This document shows, piece by piece, positions 9,144-18,343 of a DNA stretch of 64,000 nucleotides. Source of the DNA: Trinickia fusca (GTDB lineage Bacteria > Pseudomonadota > Gammaproteobacteria > Burkholderiales > Burkholderiaceae); contig NZ_RBZV01000004.1 of NCBI RefSeq assembly GCF_003628145.1, positions 232,766-296,765 of the forward strand, in the 5' to 3' direction. The notes beneath the pieces were generated by a model. The model saw only the letters and a list, made by a program, of their open reading frames with translations. It was not told the origin of the DNA and did not search any database. Numbering within the stretch: position 1 is the stretch's first letter; each line of letters opens with the position of its first letter. The position numbers and the translations under genes are program-made.

Positions 9144-10454
9144 TCAGTGCGTGGCCGACGTTTTTGCCTTGTCCTTCGATCTATGTTGATGTGCCCTCGC
9201 GTGCTTGACGGGCGGTTGTGCACCGCTGTCGTCGGGCTGCGCCGGAGCCTCCACGATTGCGCCCGTCGCCGCATCGGTCGTTGCTTTGACGACGGTATCG
9301 GATAGCGCCGCCAGCGTGGTCTGCTGATTGGCCAGCAACGCCTCGGTCCGTTGCTGCGCAGCCGCGCTTTCGTTTGCGAAGCGCAGGACAACAATCATCT
9401 GCGCAATGCCGAGGATAGCCAGCACGACCAGCGCTACCGCCATGATCGTGAGCGTCCGGCTCGTGCGTTGCGCGCGTTCGCGAGCACTGCGACGCTCGTC
9501 GGCCAGCATGCCTTGGAGGTTCACAATCGTCTGATTGATTGCGGCCACAGCTGCGGCGTCAGCGGCCGGTTCGGCGGCGGGCGCAGGCCGGGCGATCGAT
9601 GCGGGTGCCGATGCGGGTGCCGCTACAGCCGCCGGAGTCGGCGCGACCGAATTGGCGGTGGGGCGGGCAGCGCGTGGCGCCCCCAATGGCGTAGTCGGTC
9701 GCGCGGCGCGCTCGGCTGCTTGAGCGACGACCTTCGCCACGACAGTAGCCGTGTCGTCAGGCGGCGCCGCATCGCGCGGCACGGCGATGTTGGTGGTCGT
9801 AGCCGCTGGAGCCGGGGCGGCTTGGGACGGCTTTGTGTCAGGTCGCTTCGTCGCAGCCGGTGCTGGGCGGTTCTGCTTGGCCTCGACTTGCTTGGCTTCG
9901 ACTTGCTTGGCTTCGGCTTGTTTGGCTTCGACTTGTTTGGCTTCGACTTGTTTGGCTTCGACTTGTTTGGCTTCGACTTGTTTGGCTTCGACTTGTTTGG
10001 CTTCGACTTGTTTGGCTTCGACTTGCTTGGCCTCGGCTTGCTTGGCCTCGGCTTGCTTGGCCTCGGCTTGCTTGGCTTCGGCTTGCTCGGCCTCCCCTTG
10101 CGTCGCATCAAACAGTCCGCCGCCCTCTGCCTTCACCTCACCCCGCTTGGCATCACCCTCCGCGTTGCCCTCGCCAGCGTCTCCAACCTCGTCATTGAGC
10201 GGAGCCAACGCATCGGCCGGCAACTCGAAACCGACTAACGTGCCCTGACGCGGATCGAACTCGAGCATAGGCGCGGCGCGCAATACATCCTCGTTGCCGA
10301 GCGGCAAAGCGCCGCCCGCGTCGTGCTGCTGCACGGCCGAGGCGGTGCGTGCGGCGCGCTGATCGGCGTTCGACGAGGCGGCACGCGCACGCCGCTTGGC
10401 CGTGGTCGAACGACGTGAAGAACGGGAAGTCGAGGATGCTGCGGAATCTGCCAT
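9144..10454 (-). CDS. Membrane protein with (Q-[AV]-E-A-K)n repeat
   Basis: Unrecognised 436-aa protein. The first 60 residues are rich in Ser, Arg and Ala. Residues about 120-190 are fourteen tandem copies of QAEAK/QVEAK, a highly charged helix-forming repeat. A Pro/Ala-rich linker follows. Near residues 345-365 there is a membrane segment (TIMAVALVVLAILGIAQMIVVL). A short coiled-coil-like part and a basic tail ending KHARAHQHRSKDKAK close the protein. The layout, with a long charged stalk on one side of one membrane helix, resembles spanning or cell-envelope scaffold proteins, but there is no family match I can name. Copy number of the repeat probably varies between strains. Confidence 0.72.
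   Translation of the reverse strand: MADSAASSTSRSSRRSTTAKRRARAASSNADQRAARTASAVQQHDAGGALPLGNEDVLRAAPMLEFDPRQGTLVGFELPADALAPLNDEVGDAGEGNAEGDAKRGEVKAEGGGLFDATQGEAEQAEAKQAEAKQAEAKQAEAKQVEAKQVEAKQVEAKQVEAKQVEAKQVEAKQVEAKQAEAKQVEAKQVEAKQNRPAPAATKRPDTKPSQAAPAPAATTTNIAVPRDAAPPDDTATVVAKVVAQAAERAARPTTPLGAPRAARPTANSVAPTPAAVAAPASAPASIARPAPAAEPAADAAAVAAINQTIVNLQGMLADERRSARERAQRTSRTLTIMAVALVVLAILGIAQMIVVLRFANESAAAQQRTEALLANQQTTLAALSDTVVKATTDAATGAIVEAPAQPDDSGAQPPVKHARAHQHRSKDKAKTSATH
9882..10094. repeat. 15-bp coding tandem repeat, about 14 units
   Basis: The unit on the plus strand is CTTGYTTGGCYTCGRCTTG-like with a 15-bp period. It encodes the QAEAK/QVEAK pentapeptide on the minus strand. Neighbouring units differ only at a few synonymous or Ala/Val positions, which fits recent slippage. 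Confidence 0.85.
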
Positions 10455-10683
10455 AGATAGGAGGTCGGTTGCGGGCGGCGCCGCTTGTCTGATCGTTTCT
10501 GCGAACGCGGCATTGTCTCATGATCGGGACATGAAACACCCGGTAAAGCACGCGGCACGACACGATTGACGCCAGGCCCGCCCCGCTCCGGACCATTTGA
10601 ATTATCCTTGGCGCTTCGCGCATGGGCCTGACCCGCCCCAGTTAGCCGTCAGACCATGCCTCCCGAGCTTTTGCCTCAAGCCT

Positions 10684-11787
10684 ATGTCCAATTCGATCGA
10701 CGCCGCCCTCGCGGCTCAGACCACCGCCCTGCGTGAGCACTTCACGCATATCGTGCTGCCACTCTGGCGCGGCCCCGGCTTCAACGTGGCCACGCAATTG
10801 CCGTATGAGGCCGTACGCGCCGACGATGGCGCGCCGCTGCCCGTCACGCGCTACCGCGCGATGGCCTGCGCGCGTCAGATGTTCGTCTTCGCGCAAGCCG
10901 GCGACAAGGCGCATGCCGAGCGTCTCTTTCATGCGCTATGCCGATACTTTCGTGACGAGCGTCACGGCGGCTGGTTCTACAGCGTCGATGCGCAAGGCGC
11001 GCCGCTCGATACGACGAAAGATCTGTACACGCACGCGTTCGTCGTGTTCGCCTGCGCGCAGTACGCGTCGGCATGTGGCGACGCCGCCGCGCTCGACGTG
11101 ATTGCCGAGACGACAGCCGTCATCGATACGCGCTTTGCCGCCGGGCAAGGCCTGCTGAACGCCGCGCTCGACCGCAGCTTCGCGTCGGTCATCACGGGCC
11201 CGTTGCAAAACCCGCTGATGCATCTGACCGAAGCGTACCTCGCCGCACTGGCTGCCACGCGCGAGCCGAGCTTCGAAACGCGGCTCGCCGTGCTGGCCGA
11301 CGCCATCGCGCGCGCATTCGTGCACGAGCCGACCGGCGCGATCGCCGAGCTGCCGATCGGCTCAGCCGACAATCGCCTCGAGCCAGGCCATCAATTCGAG
11401 TGGTTCTATCTTGTGAAGTGCGCAGGCGAGACGATTGCGGCGTCAGGGCTGGCAGCCTCGCTCGAGCGCGCATTCGAGTTCGCGCAGCGGCATGGCGTCG
11501 ACGCGCAGACAGGCGGCGTGTGCGCGGCACTCGCGGAAGACGGGACGGTAAAGGATGCGACCCAGCGCATCTGGGCACAAACGGAATACTTGCGGGCACT
11601 CGCCACGCGCGGCCGGCCCGAGGACCTTCGCGCGCTTGCGCCGCAGATCGAGCGCTTTCGCACGAGCTTTCTGCATCCGCGCGGCTGGTACGAATGCAAG
11701 ACGCCGCAAGGCGACGTGGCACGTGCCGACATGCCGTCGACGACGCCGTACCACCTCGCTACGGCTTACGCGTCGCTGCCGGAATAA
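10684..11787 (+). CDS. AGE-family epimerase/isomerase
   Basis: A 367-aa protein of the N-acylglucosamine 2-epimerase family, an (alpha/alpha)6-barrel fold that acts on free sugars (epimerase, mannose isomerase or cellobiose epimerase activity). Visible family features are the N-terminal HFTHIVLPLWRGPGFN, the RYFRDERHGGWFYSVDAQG segment, and the EPGHQFEWFYLV helix with its active-site His, plus IWAQTEYLRAL and HPRGWYECK towards the end. The start at 10684 is chosen because family similarity begins at MSNSIDAALAAQ and an upstream extension has no homologous look. The WYE and HxFEW motifs suggest mannose isomerase-like chemistry, but the substrate cannot be fixed from sequence. Confidence 0.86.
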   Translation: MSNSIDAALAAQTTALREHFTHIVLPLWRGPGFNVATQLPYEAVRADDGAPLPVTRYRAMACARQMFVFAQAGDKAHAERLFHALCRYFRDERHGGWFYSVDAQGAPLDTTKDLYTHAFVVFACAQYASACGDAAALDVIAETTAVIDTRFAAGQGLLNAALDRSFASVITGPLQNPLMHLTEAYLAALAATREPSFETRLAVLADAIARAFVHEPTGAIAELPIGSADNRLEPGHQFEWFYLVKCAGETIAASGLAASLERAFEFAQRHGVDAQTGGVCAALAEDGTVKDATQRIWAQTEYLRALATRGRPEDLRALAPQIERFRTSFLHPRGWYECKTPQGDVARADMPSTTPYHLATAYASLPE

Positions 11788-12031
11788 CGACTCGAAGCGG
11801 TAGGCTTTGTTTAGCATTCTTCACAGATTCGCGTGAAGACAGGTTCAAAAGAATCGTGAGCGGCCAACGCTCTGCTCCGTCAGTCGAGGTGCAAGATGTG
11901 GGCAGCAGCCCCAGATCCATGGCAAAAGACTTCTTCGGCTCCTGAACCGCTGTTCCCACTCGGGCCACCGCAATGTCCGATTTCGATGTACGGCGATCGC
12001 TCCATCGAATTGATCGACGAGCTCTCGCCTT

Positions 12032-12470
12032 CTATTCCGTTTCCGAACCAAGTTCGGCTTCGATTTGCTCAATCGTGGGAAGGTCTGAAACAAATGGAGC
12101 GGGGAAGCCGAGAAAATCAAAAATGTACGGATCCTTGAGCACTTCGTGCGCCAAATCCGACTGAGGCGACGCTAAATTGTGCAGCAGCTTGCTGCACAAA
12201 TATACCGTCCGGCCACGCCTCGGCGAACGCTCTCATGTATTTAAGGTTCCGCGGAGAGAAGCCCGCATGTCGGGAAACGCGGCTTTCAGGTCCTTGGCCA
12301 GCCGGTCGATCACCTTTGCGCCCCATCTCTGACGCCGTTGTCGCTCCAGGATGTCGCGACCAATCTGCCAGTAAAGCGAGATCAATTCGCGGTTGCCGGA
12401 GAGTGCCGCTCGTTGCCGCGCTTGTTCGACACGCGATTTGAGGTCGGTCAGTCATACGGCGTAGTCGGGC
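12032..12470 (-). pseudogene. Truncated DUF1016 (YhcG-like) nuclease remnant
   Basis: Conceptual translation of the minus strand gives a strong match to the N-terminal domain of DUF1016 proteins (YhcG, PDDEXK nuclease family), with phrases such as SGNRELISLYWQIGRDIL, VIDRLAKDL, FSPRNLKYMRAFAEAWPDG and VLKDPYIFDFLG. These pieces lie in more than one frame, so frameshifts are present. A stop at 12032-12034 ends the reading just where the catalytic C-terminal nuclease domain should begin. The gene is therefore a dead fragment lacking its active site, and marks old mobile DNA next to the AGE gene. Confidence 0.8.
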
Positions 12471-12787
12471 GAGTTGGGAAGCAAGTCGGTCATTTAAATG
12501 GGGCCGGTGCGCCGGGCAAAAACAGCAGGTAATGGGATTATCGGAGGTCAGGTGACCGGCACGCAAACGGGGACACGCATGCCAACCGCGCGCACGAGTC
12601 GGCAGCCCCCCATGAGAGACAAATGCCGACGCATTCTGAAAACGCAGACGCTCGCCGACCTCGACTTCCCTTGGGCGCTCGAAACGGCCGAGATGCCGCG
12701 TCCGTCATCGGTACGCGAGCGTACCGATAACTGGCCCGAGGCCGACAGCGGAATGTCAACCCTGGGCCCGGGGTGAGTGGCACCCCA

Positions 12788-12812
12788 TGGCCGATCTCGG
12801 AAGTTCGTCGTC
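12788..12812. repeat. 25-bp direct repeat, copy 1
   Basis: The bases starting TGGCCGATCTCGGAAGTTCG recur exactly at 14214-14238 in the same orientation. The two copies bracket about 1.4 kb with two orphan genes. Confidence 0.8.
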
Positions 12813-13082
12813 CGACGACGATCGATCTTCCCGACTCAGCCCCGAACTCCTGTAGTCGACCCGTTTCGGCCGTTCAGGCTCTCACGGCTGCAAAGACAGC
12901 TTCCAAGGTAGATCGGTCATTTCGTCATGTGTAGCGGTTGGCGGGACGTCGGTAATTGACTGAACAGGGAAGTTGCACCGCAACACTGCTGCTCCCGAGG
13001 GATACCCTCCCGACTCTCCGGCGCGTTTGAAGGCGGACCACGTGGAGGAAACCGAACGCCTGTGTGCGGGCGCTAACTTTAT

Positions 13083-13108
13083 GGATTAGCAGAGCGAAAT
13101 TGGGCCCG
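13083..13108 (+). promoter_or_regulatory. Shared upstream motif, copy 1
   Basis: GGATTAGCAGAGCGAAATTG followed by GGCCCG lies 46 bp upstream of the first orphan gene. A near copy lies upstream of the second (13671-13697), differing at only a few bases. This may be a common promoter or operator element, or duplicated flanking DNA. Confidence 0.45.
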
Positions 13109-13153
13109 ATCTCCCATAATTCCCGTTGGGGGAGACAGCGATAGGAGGAGGCC

Positions 13154-13663
13154 ATGATCGTCACTGCGACCAACACGCGGGACAGCGTCACCTACAGCGC
13201 CTCCATGGTGTCGAAACGGAAGGTCATTGTGATGCACCGGAAAGTAAGGAAGGACTCCTCTGACACCGAAAAGCTGCTGTCGAGTAGCTTTCCTCCTATT
13301 TATCGCTGGCACATCATCTCAGAAGCCGCCGTGTGGCGCGGCAAACTCGGAGTCCTGAAGTGCCTCGCAGCACCCCGCCTTGTGGTTGAGCTTGCACTCT
13401 CGGCCCGAGAATCGGGGGAAGACGTAGGGCAATCCGAGTTCAGCGAACTGCTAAAAGACATTTTGACTAATGGAAACATGTCCGACTTGGCTGGAGACGA
13501 CAGCCTCACTGAACGACTTCGGAAACAGGGATTCCTAGTCGATTCGCACACGCTGCGCAGCCTTCCGTTTGCGAAAAAAGTGCCAGCGTTATGTCTCGTC
13601 CCCGTTGACTCACGCGAAAACCTGTTCGGTATCGATGAAGACGAATCATCCGACGCGACATAG
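13154..13663 (+). CDS. Hypothetical protein (169 aa)
   Basis: Unrecognised soluble protein with a strong ribosome site (AGGAGG, 5 bp before the ATG). It has a basic N-terminus (SKRKVIVMHRKVRKD), a middle with RWHIISEAAVWRGKLGVLKC, and an acidic tail (DEDESSD). Base composition is lower in GC than the core genes nearby, which suggests transfer. It forms a likely pair with the next small gene, 72 bp downstream. Toxin-antitoxin or regulatory roles cannot be judged from sequence. Confidence 0.65.
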   Translation: MIVTATNTRDSVTYSASMVSKRKVIVMHRKVRKDSSDTEKLLSSSFPPIYRWHIISEAAVWRGKLGVLKCLAAPRLVVELALSARESGEDVGQSEFSELLKDILTNGNMSDLAGDDSLTERLRKQGFLVDSHTLRSLPFAKKVPALCLVPVDSRENLFGIDEDESSDAT

Positions 13664-13670
13664 TACTCGC

Positions 13671-13697
13671 GGATTAGTAGAGCAAATTTCGGCCCGG
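13671..13697 (+). promoter_or_regulatory. Shared upstream motif, copy 2
   Basis: GGATTAGTAGAGCAAATTTC followed by GGCCCGG lies just after the first orphan gene and 39 bp before the second. It matches the motif at 13083-13108. Confidence 0.45.
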
Positions 13698-13735
13698 TTT
13701 AACATTTACGCCTATGTCACCTGTGCGAGGTTCGC

Positions 13736-14035
13736 ATGATTCATTTGCCATTATCACTGGCTGGTGTCGTCTACACCGCGCTGAAGGACATCAAGGCCAA
13801 GTACTTCGACTGGAAGGAAGAAGACAAGATCGTTGACGTTGAATGGCTCGAACGCAAAGACATTAAAGCCGAACTTCTGGCGCAGGGTTTCGAGCTAAAG
13901 CGGTGCAGCCGCAACCGTCTTGATGTGCGGGTAGAGGAAGGATGGGAGGAGGTATGCGAGCCTGACGAGAAGAACAAGGTAATTAAGCGGCTTGTGTTCA
14001 GAGACGGTGGCGTGCTTATCCGGCGAAAGCTGTAG
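13736..14035 (+). CDS. Hypothetical protein (99 aa)
   Basis: Unrecognised small protein rich in Lys, Glu and Asp. It starts MIHLPLSLAGVVYTALKDIK and ends in a beta-strand-like FRDGGVLIRRKL. The N-terminal 16 residues are mildly hydrophobic but not a convincing signal peptide. It follows the 169-aa gene on the same strand, and both share an upstream motif. No family is recognised. Confidence 0.6.
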   Translation: MIHLPLSLAGVVYTALKDIKAKYFDWKEEDKIVDVEWLERKDIKAELLAQGFELKRCSRNRLDVRVEEGWEEVCEPDEKNKVIKRLVFRDGGVLIRRKL

Positions 14036-14585
14036 CTCGGTGTATTAGACACACGATCAGGTATAGCGCGGATGTGGACGAGTACCGTTTTCGAGGGAAT
14101 TTGAACTACTTGGAACAGAGAGATATTCGGGGCGTCGGCGGTCGAAGGGCCGGTTAATGGGCTAGGGAAGTTGTTCGACTGTCCGGCTCCGCGACACCCC
14201 AAACGGCGCTTCCTGGCCGATCTCGGAAGTTCGTCGTCACCGGGCAACCATTGCCGGATGTCTTAGCTGCGGGGTAGGTGCCCTCATTGGCTTAGCGGCC
14301 CATTGCTAAGGATGGAATCCCGCCAACGCTAGCTGCGTCACCAATTGGCTACCTTGCAGACGCAGACGGATGAACGCATTCATCGCCCCGCAAAACCTGC
14401 TGCAATGAGAATTGCTGGCTACGACTATTATCAAAACGCCATGGCAGAACGCATCAACAGCATCCCGAGGACCGAACGCCCCTTGCCTCACTCCGCCGAC
14501 CTACAGCGGGCCGCCCGTATGGTGGTTTGGGAATCCATACACATCGATAGCCGAGAGCACCCGCCTCAAGCCCTGAAATAGAAAA
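14036..14585. other. Stretch without a supported gene
   Basis: About 550 bp between the small orphan gene and the chemoreceptor terminator. It contains the second 25-bp repeat (14214-14238). Only short reading frames with no protein-like character are present. Confidence 0.6.
14214..14238. repeat. 25-bp direct repeat, copy 2
   Basis: Exact second copy of the 25 bases at 12788-12812, same orientation, within DNA that has no gene. Confidence 0.8.
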
Positions 14586-14610
14586 CGCCCGATGAGGTTC
14601 TCATCGGGCG
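14586..14610 (-). terminator. Rho-independent terminator of the chemoreceptor gene
   Basis: A perfect 10-bp stem (CGCCCGATGA / TCATCGGGCG) with a five-base loop. Read on the minus strand it is followed by TTTTCTATTT, a fair U-tract. It lies about 60 bp past the chemoreceptor stop. Confidence 0.85.
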
Positions 14611-14671
14611 TCTGTTGCCGTAGGCCATTAGACCCGGACAGGCAGAGAAACCTGCCAACCCAGCCCAGCCG

Positions 14672-16291
14672 TCAATAAGCCTCGACAGCCCCCCCAGTCA
14701 TAGCCGCGTGCGCGGCCGCGGCAAAACGCGCTTCGCCAATGACAGCCTGCGAAATTTCGAAGACCGACACGGCCTCCTTCAGCTGGCGCGTCTGATCGTG
14801 CAGCGACGATGCGGCCGCCGCGGCTTCCTCGACGAGCGCCGCGTTCTGCTGCGTCATGCGGTCCATCTGCACGACGGCCGTATTGACCTGCTCGATGCCG
14901 GTACTCTGCTCGAGCGACGACGCGCTGATCTCGGCCATCATCTGCGTCACGCGCGCGATCGAGTTCGACACCTTCTCCATCGTCTCGCCCGCGCGCTCGA
15001 CGAGCTCCGAGCCACCTTCGATCTGCGCGACCGATTCGTTGATCAGCGCCTTGATTTCCTTGGCCGACTGCGCGCTGCGCTGCGCGAGGCCGCGCACTTC
15101 GCCCGCCACCACGGCAAAACCGCGCCCCTGCTCGCCTGCCCGCGCCGCTTCGACGGCCGCATTCAACGCGAGAATGTTGGTCTGGAACGCGATGCCGTCG
15201 ATGACCGAGATGATCTCGGCGATGCGATCGGAGCTTTGCGCAATGCTGCGCATCTTCTGCACGACGCTGTCGACAACGCTCGTCCCTTCCGCCGTCGATT
15301 GCAGCGCGTCTTCGGCCAGCGAGCTCGCCTCGCGCGCGTGATCGGCGTTCTGACGCACGGTCGCCGTCAGCTCCTCCATACTCGACGCCGTTTCCTCGAG
15401 CGAGGCAGCCTGGCTCTCGGTGCGGGCGGACAGGTCGGCGTTGCCGGTCGCGATCTCGTCGGCGCCCGTGTGGATCGAGTCCGCAGCATCGCGCACGGTT
15501 TTCACCGTTTGTGCAACGCTGGCCTGCATCATCGCGAGGCCGTCGAACAGGCGGCCGATCTCGTTGGTCCCGCGCGAAGCGATCCGCTCGACGAGCTTGC
15601 CGCGTGCGATGCGGTCGAAGTGACGCCCAGCCTCTTCGAGCGGCGCGACCACGCCGCGCTTGAGTGCGAGATACACCAGGGCCGTGCCGATAACGAGCGC
15701 GACGAGAATCGCCAGGCTCACACCGTCGAACAACGAGAGGCGACCGTCGATCGAGTCGATCGAGGCGCGGCTTTGCGCGTCGCCGAATTGCGCGAAGCCG
15801 TGCTGCTCGGCAAGGTACGCATCCTGGAGCGACTGCGTCGGCTGATCGAGAAACGCCTGAACGTTGTTCGTATCGAGATCCTGCACGAGCTCGCCGAGCG
15901 CCGTGTGCAGCGTCTGGTACTTGTCCGTCAGCGCGGTCGCGCGGCTACGGTTTTCATCGCTGATCTTGGGCGCCGCGGTAAAACGTGCGAACGACTTGTC
16001 GGCCAATACGAGCTGCTCGCGCGCATGCTGCACGATATCAGTCGGCTCGGTGCCGCCGCGCACCATGCGCGTGCCGGCTCGCGACAGATTGATCCGGGCG
16101 TCCATCAAATGCTGCGTGGTTTCGTTGACGGCATCGACCTGCGTGAGGGCGACGTTGGCGAGTTCGCCGACGTCGTGATGTGTGCTGGTCAACGACCAGA
16201 AACCGAGCCCGCCCGTGATGAGCTGAAGCAAACAGAACGCGGCCAATACTGACAGGAGGCCGGAAGCGAGCTTGATCTTGCTGAACATCAA
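14672..16291 (-). CDS. Methyl-accepting chemotaxis protein (Tar-like)
   Basis: Transmembrane chemoreceptor (539 aa) that senses a periplasmic ligand and signals to CheA/CheW. A first membrane helix at about residues 10-32 is followed by a four-helix-bundle periplasmic domain of the TarH type, with [16 protein letters not shown] second membrane helix lies near 190-212, then a HAMP domain, then the signalling hairpin with [20 protein letters not shown] near the tip. Methylation helices carry Glu/Gln pairs on both sides of the tip. There is no C-terminal NWETF-like pentapeptide. The gene is monocistronic, with its own terminator. The ligand is unknown. Confidence 0.93.
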   Translation of the reverse strand: MMFSKIKLASGLLSVLAAFCLLQLITGGLGFWSLTSTHHDVGELANVALTQVDAVNETTQHLMDARINLSRAGTRMVRGGTEPTDIVQHAREQLVLADKSFARFTAAPKISDENRSRATALTDKYQTLHTALGELVQDLDTNNVQAFLDQPTQSLQDAYLAEQHGFAQFGDAQSRASIDSIDGRLSLFDGVSLAILVALVIGTALVYLALKRGVVAPLEEAGRHFDRIARGKLVERIASRGTNEIGRLFDGLAMMQASVAQTVKTVRDAADSIHTGADEIATGNADLSARTESQAASLEETASSMEELTATVRQNADHAREASSLAEDALQSTAEGTSVVDSVVQKMRSIAQSSDRIAEIISVIDGIAFQTNILALNAAVEAARAGEQGRGFAVVAGEVRGLAQRSAQSAKEIKALINESVAQIEGGSELVERAGETMEKVSNSIARVTQMMAEISASSLEQSTGIEQVNTAVVQMDRMTQQNAALVEEAAAAASSLHDQTRQLKEAVSVFEISQAVIGEARFAAAAHAAMTGGAVEAY

Positions 16292-16524
16292 AACACCTGA
16301 AAGACGAGAAGGGCAGAAAAAACGGGCGCAGGGCCGCTAGTAAGGGTTAACGGCAGGAAAAACGTTTGCTTGAAGTCAATTTTGTGAAATTTAGTAGGGC
16401 CATAGCTCGCACTCGGTGCAATGGCAGGCGGGCCGACGAAGTGCTCGAGCCCCCTTGCACGGCCCGCGAACGGTTTCTAGAGTGGAACGGACACCACACG
16501 GGGCTCAGCCCTGAAGGGACTACG

Positions 16525-16992
16525 ATGACCGATTTCTTCGACCTCGCACGCGGCGCGCTGCACGCCCAGCCTTTCAGCGTGCTGCTCGGCACCGAGCTCA
16601 TGCAGATCGGCGAGCGCGAAATCACGCTGCGCCTGCCGATCCGCGACGAGTTGCGCCAGCAGCATGGCTTCGTGCACGGCGGCGTGATCAGCTATCTGGC
16701 CGACAACGCGCTCACGTTCGCAGGCGCCATCGCGCTCGGGCCGCGCGTCGTCACCGGCGAGTACAAGATCAACTATCTACGCCCGGCCGTGCGCGGCGTG
16801 CTGCTCGCGCGCGCCGAGCTCGTTTACGCGGGCCGGGGCCACGCGACGTGCCAATGCCGCATATGGGTGGTCGACGGCGAGAAAGAAACGCTGGTGGCTG
16901 TCGCTCAGGGTACGATCAACCGAATCGGGGATGGTACAAATGGTACGCTGGCGTCGGCCGACCACCATACGGATACCGGCGACCATGGCTGA
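16525..16992 (+). CDS. PaaI-family thioesterase
   Basis: Hotdog-fold acyl-CoA thioesterase (155 aa). The motif QQHGFVHGGVISYLADNALT near residues 48-67 is the PaaI/YdiI type, with the catalytic Asp following the HGG turn. The start at 16525 is chosen over an upstream one because AGGGA lies 7 bp before this ATG and family similarity begins at MTDFFDLARGAL. Such enzymes hydrolyse aromatic or medium-chain acyl-CoA thioesters in catabolism; the substrate is open. It is the first of three small metabolic genes on the plus strand, but the 84-bp gap to the next leaves operon status unsure. Confidence 0.87.
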   Translation: MTDFFDLARGALHAQPFSVLLGTELMQIGEREITLRLPIRDELRQQHGFVHGGVISYLADNALTFAGAIALGPRVVTGEYKINYLRPAVRGVLLARAELVYAGRGHATCQCRIWVVDGEKETLVAVAQGTINRIGDGTNGTLASADHHTDTGDHG

Positions 16993-17076
16993 TGGCCCGT
17001 CTTTCGCACGTTGAAAGCCGATTGAGCCATTTCTATCCATCAGACAATTTAAATTGAACGCGCGAAGGGGACGTAG

Positions 17077-17460
17077 ATGATCGACCATACCGGCGTATCG
17101 GTCAGCAACTTCGACAAGAGCAAGCGCTTTTACGAAGCGACGCTCGAAGCAATCGGATACGCCAAGCTCAAGGAGTTCGGCCCCGAAATCACGGGCCACA
17201 CGAGCGTCGCCGGCTTCGGCGCAAACGGCGTGACCGATTTCTGGATCAGCGAAGGCACGCCGAACGAGCCGCCCGTGCACATCGCGTTTCGCGTCGACAG
17301 CCGCGAGCAGGTCGATGCATTCCACCGCGCCGGCCTCGCAGCAGGCGGCAAGGACAACGGCGCACCTGGCCTGCGCCCGCACTATCACGCGAACTACTAC
17401 GGCGCGTTTCTCCTCGATCCGGACGGCCACAACATCGAAGCCGTCTGCCACAAGGGCTGA
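17077..17460 (+). CDS. VOC-family (glyoxalase-like) protein
   Basis: A 127-aa vicinal-oxygen-chelate protein. It begins IDHTGVSVSNFDKSKRFYEA, has the paired beta-alpha-beta-beta-beta modules of the fold, and ends FLLDPDGHNIEAVCHKG, which supplies a metal-ligand Glu. A purine-rich site (GAAGGGGA) precedes the start. Family members include glyoxalases, dioxygenases and resistance proteins, and the substrate cannot be told here. Confidence 0.9.
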   Translation: MIDHTGVSVSNFDKSKRFYEATLEAIGYAKLKEFGPEITGHTSVAGFGANGVTDFWISEGTPNEPPVHIAFRVDSREQVDAFHRAGLAAGGKDNGAPGLRPHYHANYYGAFLLDPDGHNIEAVCHKG

Positions 17461-17510
17461 CGTCGCACGCCAGCACGCATAGCTCACGCCGGCGAACCGG
17501 TAGTAAACGA

Positions 17511-18305
17511 ATGAACCACATCACGATTGCCGATGGAACGGTTGCCTATACGACGATCGCGGGCGATGCGTCGCTGCCGCATCTGATCTTCCTGCACGAG
17601 GGCCTCGGCAGCACCGCCATGTGGGGGCACTTCCCGCAGCGCCTGTGCGCGGCCACGTCGTGCCCGGGGCTTGTCTATGACCGCCTCGGCTACGGCAAGT
17701 CGAGTGCGGCGCCGCTCCCTTGGGGCACGCGCTATTTGCATACGGCCGCGTTGCGCGACTTGCCGCAAGTGATCGAGCAGACGCTGCCGGCCGACGCGCC
17801 GTACATCCTGTTCGGCCATTCCGACGGCGGCAGCATCGCGCTGATCCACGGCGCCACGCGGCCGCCACGGTTGCGCGGCCTCATCACCGAGGCCGCGCAC
17901 GTGTTCGTCGAAGACATCACGCTCGCCGGCATTCGCGATGCCGTCGTTGCTTACGAGGCGGGCAAGCTCGCGGGCCTGGCGCGCTATCACGGAGACAAGA
18001 CGGAGAGCGTGTTTCGCGGATGGTCCGATACCTGGCTCGACCCGGCCTTCGCCGCCTGGAACATCGAGGCGTTGCTGCCGCAGATCGAGGCGCCGCTGCT
18101 CGTCATGCAAGGGCACGACGATCAATACGGCACGCCACGTCAGGTCCGTTCGATCGCGAGTCATGCGCACGGCCCCGCGCGCGAGACGTTGCTGGCCGAT
18201 TGCGGCCACACCCCGCACAAGGAGCAGGCCGACGCCGTGCTCGCGCTGGCCGAAGACTTCATCCGCTCGATGACCGCAGCCACGGCTCGCCAAAGCGGCT
18301 CATGA
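17511..18305 (+). CDS. Alpha/beta hydrolase
   Basis: A 264-aa alpha/beta-hydrolase. The oxyanion region FLHEGLGSTAMWGHFP is at about residues 26-41. The nucleophile elbow GHSDGGS is near residue 103 (Ser). The late Asp lies in VMQGHDDQYGTP near residue 202 and the His in DCGHTPHKEQ near residue 232, giving a full Ser-Asp-His triad. The shape resembles epoxide hydrolase- or MhpC-like esterases that cleave C-C or ester bonds. It starts 50 bp after the VOC gene on the same strand, so the two may be co-transcribed. Confidence 0.9.
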   Translation: MNHITIADGTVAYTTIAGDASLPHLIFLHEGLGSTAMWGHFPQRLCAATSCPGLVYDRLGYGKSSAAPLPWGTRYLHTAALRDLPQVIEQTLPADAPYILFGHSDGGSIALIHGATRPPRLRGLITEAAHVFVEDITLAGIRDAVVAYEAGKLAGLARYHGDKTESVFRGWSDTWLDPAFAAWNIEALLPQIEAPLLVMQGHDDQYGTPRQVRSIASHAHGPARETLLADCGHTPHKEQADAVLALAEDFIRSMTAATARQSGS

Positions 18306-18343
18306 GTGCATGAGCGCATGGATCGAAGCCATACAGGCTGCTT

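Larger units (their letters stand above)
12471..13153. other. Stretch without a supported gene
   Basis: About 680 bp downstream of the DUF1016 fragment. I see only short, unconvincing reading frames, one copy of a 25-bp repeat (12788-12812) and a motif shared with the upstream region of the next gene (13083-13108). It looks like degraded mobile DNA. Confidence 0.6.

Noticed and set aside
9882..10094. Possible CRISPR array from regular repeats
   Set aside because: A 15-bp unit with no spacers, inside a reading frame. It is a coding repeat.
14672..16252. Long plus-strand reading opposite the chemoreceptor
   Set aside because: Antisense shadow; the chemoreceptor gene has strong signature sequences and a terminator.
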